From: Gemmataceae bacterium | GTDB lineage: Bacteria; Planctomycetota; Planctomycetia; Gemmatales; Gemmataceae | Length of the DNA: 64,000 bases | Direction of reading: 5' to 3' | Assembly: GCA_022842245.1 (NCBI GenBank) | Contig: JALHPZ010000002.1 | Span: 186,001 to 250,000, forward strand | Part shown: positions 57,920-64,000 of the stretch, one piece after another | Layout of the letters: every line of letters begins with the position of its first letter | How positions within the stretch are numbered: the first letter of the stretch is position 1 | Program-made: the position numbers and the translations under genes | Notes under the pieces: model-generated | Seen by the model: only the letters and a program-made list of their open reading frames with translations | Database searches by the model: none | Told to the model about the DNA's origin: nothing

Positions 57920-58516
57920 ATGAACGATCGGCGTTCGGTCGGGATGAAGGCCCGCGAGAGCGGGATGCCGGAGGCATCCTATTGGGAGACGTTTTTCAAC
58001 CCCTCGTGCATCCTTGAGCGGCTCGGCTGCTCGGGTCCGTGCGGGGACGTGGTGGAGTTCGGTTGCGGGTACGGGACTTTCACGAACGCGGCCGCACAAC
58101 TGATCGCCGGGCGGGTGTATGCCATGGACATCGAGCCGGCGATGGTCGTGGCGACGACCCGCAAAGCCAGCGAAGCCGGTCTCGCCAACATCTTCGCCGA
58201 GGAGCGGGACTTCGTCGCCAGCGGTTGCGGCCGACCGGACGGCAGCGTCGGCTATGCCCTGTTGTTCAACATCCTGCACATCGAGAATCCGGTAGGGCTC
58301 CTCCGGGAGGCCCGACGAGTTCTTGCCCCGGGCGGTACGGTCGGCATCATCCATTGGCGAACCGATATCCCGACCCCACGCGGCCCCTCGCCCGACATCC
58401 GACCGACTTCGGAACAATGCCGCTCGTGGGGCGAGGCCGCCGGTCTTGAGTTCGTGAGGTACGAGCCACTCTGTTGCTGCTCATGGCACTGGGGCTTGGT
58501 CATGAAGCGGCCGTAA
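57920..58516 (+). CDS. SAM-dependent class I methyltransferase
   Basis: 198 residues from ATG 57920 (GGAGAG at 8 bases; other in-frame starts at 57879 and 57902). Motif I is VVEFGCGYGTFTNAAAQLI near 44, the acidic post-I residue is in VYAMDIEPAMV near 70, and LFNILHIENPVGLLREARRV with LAPGGTVGIIHWR is the usual late part. The family is UbiE/COQ5-like small-molecule methyltransferases. The C-terminal YEPLCCCSWHWGLVMKR has a Cys run, which could indicate arsenic or thiol chemistry, but this is weak. Co-oriented with the ArsR and cupin genes. Confidence 0.85.
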   Translation: MNDRRSVGMKARESGMPEASYWETFFNPSCILERLGCSGPCGDVVEFGCGYGTFTNAAAQLIAGRVYAMDIEPAMVVATTRKASEAGLANIFAEERDFVASGCGRPDGSVGYALLFNILHIENPVGLLREARRVLAPGGTVGIIHWRTDIPTPRGPSPDIRPTSEQCRSWGEAAGLEFVRYEPLCCCSWHWGLVMKRP

Positions 58517-58555
58517 TTCTCCGAAGTTATCGTTCGACCGACACGAGGTTTTGCC

Positions 58556-59071
58556 ATGCCCCACCTGCACCCGCTCGGAAACGACGAAGCAAGCCCCGAG
58601 GCACAAGCGACTCTGGAAAACCTGCACGCGAAACTCGGCCAAGTGCCGAACATGTACCGCACCTTAGCCCACGCGCCGAAGGTGCTCTCCGCTGCCGTGG
58701 CGATGGCACAGGCCATCCGGAACGAACTCCCACCGAAACTCCGCGAACTCGCGTATCTGAAAGTGACCGACCTCACCGACTGCCACGTCTGTCGGCACTA
58801 CCACGAGGCCCTCGGTCGGAAGGCCGGATTGACCGACGAACAGATACGTGACCTCGCCCACTTCGAGGACAGTGCGGCGTACTCCGAAGCGGAGAAAGAC
58901 GTTCTCCGCTTCACATCGCAATGGTCGGCCGCGGGCCGGGTAGACGACGGCTTGCTCGAACGGCTCAAGCTCTCTTTGTCCCCGGAGCATTTGGTGGTTC
59001 TCGCCGCCACGGTCGCCCAGGCGAATTTCACCAGCCGCTTCAACAACGTCTTCGGGGTTGAATTGCCCTGA
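58556..59071 (+). CDS. AhpD/carboxymuconolactone-decarboxylase-like peroxidase-related protein
   Basis: 171 residues. The signature is KLRELAYLKVTDLTDCHVCR then HYHEALGRKAGL, with the redox pair Cys-x-x-Cys and His a few residues later (about 75-82), as in AhpD-type alkylhydroperoxidase proteins. The helical pattern before (AVAMAQAIRNELPP) and after (FTSQWSAAGRVDDGLLERLK) fits. It probably reduces peroxides or accepts electrons from a thiol donor in the cytoplasm. It ends a run of co-oriented stress-type genes. Confidence 0.87.
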   Translation: MPHLHPLGNDEASPEAQATLENLHAKLGQVPNMYRTLAHAPKVLSAAVAMAQAIRNELPPKLRELAYLKVTDLTDCHVCRHYHEALGRKAGLTDEQIRDLAHFEDSAAYSEAEKDVLRFTSQWSAAGRVDDGLLERLKLSLSPEHLVVLAATVAQANFTSRFNNVFGVELP

Positions 59072-59135
59072 CGACGGAGAAAAAGGACACCTGAATCGGG
59101 CACTTCTAAACACACGTGAGTTGTAACCCGAACGG

Positions 59136-59306
59136 GTGCGGGATGACGACCACCGGCGGGACGAACTCGGTAAGCTGATCGACCGGGATCTGACCAACCG
59201 GCAGATTTTTGATGAGCTTCTGAAAGAAGCGGGTCCGCTGGTTCTCCGACCGCACTTGATGCCGCAACGGAAGTCCAAAAGTCGCATGGTTGACGCCGCA
59301 TCATAA
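59136..59306 (+). CDS. Short protein or C-terminal remnant before the integrase
   Basis: A 56-codon frame from GTG 59136 reads DDHRRDELGKLIDRDLTNRQ then IFDELLKEAGPLVLRPHLMP and a basic tail. It is coherent and charged like a real protein tail, but there is no good ribosome site and an upstream stop blocks extension. It could be the end of a gene interrupted by insertion of the neighbouring recombinase. It stops 8 bp before the integrase start. Confidence 0.35.
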   Translation: MRDDDHRRDELGKLIDRDLTNRQIFDELLKEAGPLVLRPHLMPQRKSKSRMVDAAS

Positions 59307-59314
59307 AGGACGTT

Positions 59315-60307
59315 ATGGTGCAGCGAATGGGCGAGAGAGACGGGCCAAATCAGCCGGCCGACGCCGGGGTTGTCGAGTGGTATCCGGCCGCGAATGTGCC
59401 GGCCATCATCGACCGGGCCGGAGGCCAAGCGCGGAAGCGGTTCCTGGAGTTCTTCACGGCGACCATCCGGAACGAGAACACGCGGATGGCCTACGCCCGC
59501 GCGGTCGGCTCCTTCTTCGCGTGGTGCCAGAGTTACCGGCTCGAACTGCTCGACATCGAGCCGATCCACGTCGCTGCCTACATCGAAAGGCATCCGGGTG
59601 CGCCGCCGACCGTCAAGCAGCACCTCGCGGCGGTCCGAATGCTGTTCGACTGGCTGGTGACGGGTCAGATGCTGGCCATGAACCCGGCGGCCTCCGTCCG
59701 CGGCCCCAAGCACGTCGTCAAGCGCGGGAAGACACCGGTTCTCGATGCCGATCAGGCCCGGCAACTGCTCGACTCCATCGACACGGCGAAGCTCTCCGGT
59801 CTGCGGGACCGGGCGCTCGTTGCCGTCATGGTGTTCAGCTTCGCCCGGGTGAGCGCCGCCGTTTCCCTGAAGGCCGAGGACTACTACCAGGACGGCAAGC
59901 GGTGGTGGTTCCGGTTCCGCGAGAAGGGCGGGAAGCAGCACCAAGTGCCGGCCCACCACACAGCCGAGGCGTACCTGGACGCGTACCTGTTCGCAGCTCG
60001 GATCGGCGAGGACAAGAAAGCTCCACTCTTCCGCTCCGTAACACGACACGGACTGCTCTCCGACCGGCAAATGACCCGGAACGACGCCTTCCGCATGGTG
60101 AAGCGCCGGGCGGCGGCAGCCGGATTGCCGCTCACGACCTGCAATCACACGTTCCGGGCCACTGGCATCACCGCCTATTTGGCGAATGGCGGGACGATTG
60201 AGAAGGCTCAGGCGATTGCCGCCCACGAGTCGCCGCGGACGACCAAACTCTACGACCGCACCAGCGACGAGATCACCCTCGACGAGATCGAACGGATTCT
60301 AATCTGA
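59315..60307 (+). CDS. Tyrosine recombinase / integrase, second
   Basis: 330 residues from ATG 59315 (AAAGGACGTT upstream). The SAM-like core-binding domain (NTRMAYARAVGSFFAWCQSY) precedes the catalytic domain with Arg in FARVSAAVSL near 183, Lys in EKGGKQHQVP near 210, NHTFRATGITAYL near 275 (His and Arg), AAHESPRTTKLYDR near 305 (His and Tyr). All catalytic residues are present. The HTFRATGIT form is common in integrases of plasmids and islands of high-GC and planctomycete genomes. Distinct from the 48575 recombinase. Confidence 0.92.
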   Translation: MVQRMGERDGPNQPADAGVVEWYPAANVPAIIDRAGGQARKRFLEFFTATIRNENTRMAYARAVGSFFAWCQSYRLELLDIEPIHVAAYIERHPGAPPTVKQHLAAVRMLFDWLVTGQMLAMNPAASVRGPKHVVKRGKTPVLDADQARQLLDSIDTAKLSGLRDRALVAVMVFSFARVSAAVSLKAEDYYQDGKRWWFRFREKGGKQHQVPAHHTAEAYLDAYLFAARIGEDKKAPLFRSVTRHGLLSDRQMTRNDAFRMVKRRAAAAGLPLTTCNHTFRATGITAYLANGGTIEKAQAIAAHESPRTTKLYDRTSDEITLDEIERILI

Positions 60308-60442
60308 CGCCCCATCTCCCTCATCAAAGACTTTAGACCGCACGGACTCGCCCGTCGGCGGAATAACCTCACCGTCGGTCGTGGCCGCCGCACGACATTC
60401 TGGGGCTGTCAGGATCGACGCTCGCGCATGAGACAGGTTTTT

Positions 60443-60487
60443 CCGCCGCCGCTCCCGCCGTGGGACCACCCAGGGCGGGGGCGGCGG
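60443..60487. repeat. GC-rich hairpin upstream of the HEAT gene
   Basis: CCGCCGCCGCTCCCGCC and GGGCGGGGGCGGCGG form a long GC stem around GTGGGACCACCCA. It is preceded by TTTTT on the plus strand, so on the minus strand it is followed by A-residues and is not an intrinsic terminator there. The rest of 60308-60542 contains no gene. Confidence 0.4.
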
Positions 60488-60542
60488 CCGTCCGCGGGAA
60501 CGCATCCCGAGGCCCGCCCCCTACCGAACCGGAGGGGTAGCG

Positions 60543-61139
60543 ATGGACAGTGTGGACCTACTGATCTGTGGACTCCAGGCCCGCCGACCCGAGGAGCGGC
60601 GGCGGGCGGTCGTCAAGCTCGGGGCAGTCGCGGCCGACGAGCCGAAGGCGGTTCACGCCTTGCTCAACGCCCTGGCCGACTCGGACGGGGAGGTGCGTCA
60701 CCACGCCGGGGAAGGACTCCGCTCGGCCGGGCCGGCCGCCGGCAAGGTGATGCCGATACTGATCAAGGCGTTCGGCACGGGCGAGCGGCACGTTCGGATC
60801 GTGGCCGCCCACGCCTTCAAGAAGATCGGCCCGGCGGCAGCGAAGGCCGTGCCCGCACTGGTGGAGGGGCTGGCCGACCCGGACGCCGAGATCCGTCGGG
60901 TGGCCGCCGCGGCGCTGGCCGGCGTCGGCCCGGCGGCACACAAGGCCGTCCCCGCCCTCACCCGGCTGGTGTCCGACGCCGACATCGATGTCCGCTGGAC
61001 GGCGTGTCACGCGCTCGGGGCCATCGGGCCGAAGGCGGCGAAAGCGGTGTCCGCCTTGACGAAGGCGGCGGACGACGACCACCCGGATGTCCGCGAGGTC
61101 GCCCGACTCGCCATTCGGCAGGTGCAACCGAAGGGGTGA
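60543..61139 (+). CDS. HEAT-repeat protein
   Basis: 198 residues made of about five HEAT repeats of some 32 residues with the shared pattern A-DSDGEVRHHAGEGLRSAGPA, then A-K-VMPILIKAF-TG (further copies LADPDAEIRRVAAAALAGVG and VSDADIDVRWTACHALGAIG). There is no signal peptide or catalytic motif, so it is a protein-binding scaffold; in other bacteria such proteins include phycobilin lyases and regulators. GGAGGGGTAGCG precedes the ATG. Its partner is unknown. Confidence 0.88.
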   Translation: MDSVDLLICGLQARRPEERRRAVVKLGAVAADEPKAVHALLNALADSDGEVRHHAGEGLRSAGPAAGKVMPILIKAFGTGERHVRIVAAHAFKKIGPAAAKAVPALVEGLADPDAEIRRVAAAALAGVGPAAHKAVPALTRLVSDADIDVRWTACHALGAIGPKAAKAVSALTKAADDDHPDVREVARLAIRQVQPKG

Positions 61140-61280
61140 TTGCAGTTCAGGGTTTTCCTCCGCGCGAGCGAAGACCCGTAATGCATCGTTCGGAGCCTCG
61201 CGGCATCGTTACCGACGCTCGGTCGCCTTCAGTTCCGCCCTGGGTATGTGAACCAGACGGTATGCAGTTCTAATTTGATC

Positions 61281-62714
61281 TCACTTCTTGTTCGGCAGGA
61301 TGTCGGCGGCGGGGGGAGCGGTTTTCAGCTTCCCTACGCCCGGCGGTGACTCCGCTTGTGGCGGAGGGGCAGGCGGGATGAGGGCGCTCGGGGTTGGTAA
61401 GGCTGGCCACACCTCTTCCAGCAGGAAGCCGGAAATCTCCCCCGCCGCCCGCCACCCCTCGCCGAGCGCCCGGTTGTACTCCAGACGGGCCTCGGCCACC
61501 GCCCGCTGGGCCTGGAGTACCCGCAGGTACTCGAACTGGCCGCCCTTGAAGGCTTTGACCGACAGGTCGTAGGTCTCCTCCGCCCGCGGCAGGATGGCCG
61601 AATTGTACCGCCCCGCCCGCTGCTTCGCGGCCGTGTAGGTGCGGAACGCCGCGGCCAATCGCTCGGTCAAATCGTTCTCCACCCGCGCCACGTCCAGGAC
61701 CGCCGCCCCGACCTCGGCCTGCGCGGTCCGGATGTTCCCCTGGTTGCGATTCCACACGGGGAGCGGGACGCTCACCCCGACCGCCCAGTCGTTCGAGCGG
61801 TTCTGGTTCTGCCGGGTGTAGCCCGAACTGACGGTGACGTTCGGGATCGGCTCCGCCTGCGCCCGCCGGAGGGCGGCCTGGGACCGCTCGATCCCCACCT
61901 TCACGGCCCGCACCTCGGGGTGGAAGGCTAGGACGGACTCCTTCGTCTGCTCCAGGTCGTACTCCGGGAGCGTCGCGTCGAGCGTCCCGACGACCGAGGC
62001 CAGGGGCAGGCGCGGGTCACCCGCCGCCGCCGAGAGCCGTCGGAATGCGGCCGGCAACTCCCGCTCGACCGATTCGGCGTCGGCCCGGAACCGCTCGGCC
62101 TCGACTTCGAGTTGCACCAGGTCGAGCCGGGCCACCTGCTTGGCCTCGAACGACTTCCGCCCCAACTCCACCGCCTGGTCGGCGAGCTTCACGAGGTCGC
62201 TTAGGATGGCCGCCCGCTGTTGCAGGGCGAGCACCTCGTAGAAGTTCGCCCGCACCGTTCCGACCAGAGCGTACCGCTCGGCCAGGAGCGTGAGCGACGC
62301 CTGATCGACCTCTTTCGCCGCGACCGCCTGACTCAACCTCAGTTTCCCCCCGCGGACGATTTCCTGGGACAACTGCGGGGAAAGAATGCCCGACGGGCCG
62401 GTGCGGTCGCCGAGTTCGTCCGCGGTGAACGCGAACACCGGATTCGGATAGAGGCCGGCCTGGGTGTACCGCCCGCGGGCGGCGTCGATGGCGAACGCGG
62501 CCCGGCCGAGCCGGGGGTTTCGTGCCAGCGCAGTTTGGATCAGGTCGTCGAGCGCGAGGGGCCTCGACCGAATCGCCGGGGGCGGCGTCGCCGCCGGTGC
62601 GCGGGCCGTAGCGACTGACGGCGGGGTCGGCGGGAGTTGTGCGGAGGCCGCGCCCGACAGGAGTAGAATGGCGGCGCAAAGGCCGAACTGCCGACCGGCA
62701 GCGGGTGTCGTCAT
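61281..62714 (-). CDS. Outer-membrane efflux protein (TolC/CusC-like)
   Basis: The 477-residue product starts MTTPAAGRQF at 62714 and has a signal peptide (LCAAILLLSGAASA). Two OEP repeats are visible: LIQTALARNPRLGRAAFAID, then FYEVLALQQRAAILSDLVKL, and the second half HPEVRAVKVGIERSQAALRR, then FKGGQFEYLRVLQAQRAVAE. This is the trimeric channel-tunnel fold of TolC/CusC/CzcC. The C-terminus is Pro-rich. It exports metal or drugs with an RND pump and adaptor; these partners are not seen in the window. The neighbouring cupredoxin and P-type ATPase point to copper. Confidence 0.9.
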   Translation of the reverse strand: MTTPAAGRQFGLCAAILLLSGAASAQLPPTPPSVATARAPAATPPPAIRSRPLALDDLIQTALARNPRLGRAAFAIDAARGRYTQAGLYPNPVFAFTADELGDRTGPSGILSPQLSQEIVRGGKLRLSQAVAAKEVDQASLTLLAERYALVGTVRANFYEVLALQQRAAILSDLVKLADQAVELGRKSFEAKQVARLDLVQLEVEAERFRADAESVERELPAAFRRLSAAAGDPRLPLASVVGTLDATLPEYDLEQTKESVLAFHPEVRAVKVGIERSQAALRRAQAEPIPNVTVSSGYTRQNQNRSNDWAVGVSVPLPVWNRNQGNIRTAQAEVGAAVLDVARVENDLTERLAAAFRTYTAAKQRAGRYNSAILPRAEETYDLSVKAFKGGQFEYLRVLQAQRAVAEARLEYNRALGEGWRAAGEISGFLLEEVWPALPTPSALIPPAPPPQAESPPGVGKLKTAPPAADILPNKK

Positions 62715-62854
62715 GGGACCGTCCTGTCTCAAAGTCACACGGGGGCTTTGCCCCGCGGACCGGACGCCGCCGCCACGGCCACCCGGATTCAATACGCTAC
62801 ATCTGGTATCGGATTTTCGGGCAGGGTCGGTTGAAACGAATCCGGAGCGGTGGC

Positions 62855-63259
62855 TTACACCCCACCCCCACGAGACCCCGGTGCCGGCTTCACCAAAAGC
62901 GTGCCGCGGACCATGTTCATCCCGCAGTGGAATGTGAACTCGCCCGCCTCGTCCGGCGTGAATTCGACCGCCACCCGCTCTCCTTCGGGGAGCGACTTAG
63001 CGATGCCGAAGTCGCCCAGGATGATTTGCTCCGTGCAGGGGTTCGACTCCTTCCGATGGAACGTGAGCCGGACCGGGCGGCCTTGCGTCACTTCGATCCG
63101 GTCGGGCGTGTAACCGCCCTGGACGACAACTTCGATTTCCTGCACTCCGGACTCGCCCTGCCGCGCCGCGGTCGCCCCGCGGGGGCCGAAGAAGAACCAG
63201 AGGATGAACCCGATCAGGGCCACGCCGCCGCCGGTCACCGCGATCTGCGCCGTGTCCAT
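62855..63259 (-). CDS. Membrane-anchored cupredoxin-domain protein
   Basis: 134 residues. An N-terminal anchor (IAVTGGGVALIGFILWFFFG) is followed by a cupredoxin fold: IEVVVQGGYTPDRIEVTQGR, PVRLTFHRKESNPCTEQII, and EFTFHCGMNMVRGTLLVKP. Cu ligands are likely the Cys of NPCTEQ and the His, Cys and Met of FHCGMNM. Fusions or pairs of this domain with copper P-type ATPases are common, and here it lies 1 bp upstream of such an ATPase in the same direction. It would hold or deliver copper on the outer face. Confidence 0.85.
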   Translation of the reverse strand: MDTAQIAVTGGGVALIGFILWFFFGPRGATAARQGESGVQEIEVVVQGGYTPDRIEVTQGRPVRLTFHRKESNPCTEQIILGDFGIAKSLPEGERVAVEFTPDEAGEFTFHCGMNMVRGTLLVKPAPGSRGGGV

Positions 63260-63260
63260 G

Positions 63261-64000
63261 CTAACTCCCCCTCTGTAGGTCGAGCCGGCCGAGCCGGAGG
63301 GCGTTCGTCACCACGCTCACCGACGACAGTGCCATCGCCGCCGACGCGAGGATGGGGCTGAGCAGCCAGCCGGTGAACGGGTAGAGGACGCCGGCCGCGA
63401 CCGGGATGCCGAACACGTTGTACGCGAACGCGAAGAACAGGTTCTGCCGGATGGTCCGCATGGTCGCACGGGACAACTCGATGGACGACGCCACCCCGGA
63501 CAGGTCGCCCTTCACGAGCGTGATGCCCGCCGCCTCAATGGCCACGTCCGTCCCCGTCCCCATCGCGATGCCGATGTCCGCGGCGGCGAGCGCCGGGGCG
63601 TCGTTGATGCCGTCGCCGACCATCGCAACCACCCGGCCGGCGTTGCGGAGCTTGTTCACCTCCGTCGCCTTCCCCTCCGGCAGCACGTCGGCCAGCACTC
63701 GGTCGATGCCGACCGCGCGGGCGACGGCCTCGGCGGTGCCGCGGTTGTCGCCGGTCAGGAGGATGACCTCAAGGCCCATCGCGTGCAGCCGTTCGACGGC
63801 CGCCTTCGAGGTCGGCTTCACCGGGTCGGCGACGGCGAGGAGGCCGGCAAACGTCCCGTCCGCGGCGACGAGCAGGGTGGTCCGCCCGGCGGTGGCCGTC
63901 CGTTCGGCGACCGCCGCGTCGAAGGCCACGTCGCGGGACATGAGGAGCCGGGCGTTGCCGACCAACACCGTCCGGCCTTCGACCGTGGCCGCCAGCCCGT
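63261..64000 (-). CDS. copA: Copper-type P1B ATPase, C-terminal part (cut by window edge)
   Basis: The frame continues leftward from the right edge to a stop at 63261; the first visible residues are [21 protein letters not shown]-type ATPase marks in view are [20 protein letters not shown] (N-domain to P-domain hinge), [20 protein letters not shown] (the GDGxND motif), and two final membrane helices ([20 protein letters not shown] with the YN motif, then [20 protein letters not shown] with MxxSS). YN and MxxSS are typical Cu+-transport residues. The phosphorylation site DKTGT and N-terminal metal domains lie outside the window. Confidence 0.9.
   Translation of the reverse strand, partial: GLAATVEGRTVLVGNARLLMSRDVAFDAAVAERTATAGRTTLLVAADGTFAGLLAVADPVKPTSKAAVERLHAMGLEVILLTGDNRGTAEAVARAVGIDRVLADVLPEGKATEVNKLRNAGRVVAMVGDGINDAPALAAADIGIAMGTGTDVAIEAAGITLVKGDLSGVASSIELSRATMRTIRQNLFFAFAYNVFGIPVAAGVLYPFTGWLLSPILASAAMALSSVSVVTNALRLGRLDLQRGS

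Noticed and set aside
58664-60226. Leftward frame of 520 codons
   Set aside because: Spans antisense of two clear genes (AhpD-like and integrase). No protein signature.

Overview
The window is GC-rich and gene-dense. It looks like a mobile or plasmid-like replicon, or a large integrated element, from a planctomycete, probably Gemmata-like. That assignment is inference from gene style: ECF-like sigma factor, HEAT repeats, Ser/Thr-type kinase with VWA partner, and ArsR-rhodanese fusion. No rRNA or tRNA gene is present to fix the taxon, and no database search was possible.

Layout. (1) 1-5 kb, replication and partition: a ParA ATPase with a small partner gene running off the left edge, about 350 bp of palindromic GCCGTTANCGGC repeats, a winged-helix Rep-like gene with a possible antisense RNA in its leader, an unknown gene and a DEDDh exonuclease. 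(2) 5-16 kb, a leftward accessory block: a giant methyltransferase-helicase resembling phage/plasmid DarB-type proteins, a DUF932 protein, four copies of a small unknown protein family, an orphan DNA methyltransferase and an AbiE antitoxin with a truncated toxin. (3) 17-29 kb, transfer: sigma-like factor, RHH accessory protein, MobF/TrwC relaxase with helicase, small unknown proteins, a VWA-kinase pair, two secreted coiled-coil proteins and a TraD/TraG-like coupling protein. No type IV secretion channel genes are seen, so the element looks mobilisable rather than self-transmissible.

(4) 30-48 kb, a nine-gene leftward defence operon. It is DISARM-like (drmD, drmMI, drmA, drmB, drmC), preceded by an HTH regulator, a C5-cytosine methyltransferase and a Vsr mismatch endonuclease. 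A GHKL ATPase-nuclease fusion is inserted between drmMI and drmA. Genes abut or overlap by a few bases, and the operon starts at a promoter carrying an inverted repeat. This hybrid of class 1 and class 2 components is the most striking system in the window.

(5) 48.5-64 kb, a mosaic: a tyrosine recombinase, a KptA-like RNA phosphotransferase, a thiol/mercury-type operon (CstR/CsoR-like repressor, MerC-like protein, thioredoxin-like protein, Cys-repeat protein), a second DUF932/small-protein module, an ArsR-rhodanese regulator, a cupin, a SAM methyltransferase, an AhpD-like protein, a second tyrosine recombinase, a HEAT protein, and a copper-efflux-like end (TolC-type protein, cupredoxin, and a P-type ATPase cut by the right edge).

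The two DUF932 regions share a stem-loop element with a GGTGGTGC core. It precedes the first gene of three transcription units and recurs inverted later in each unit.
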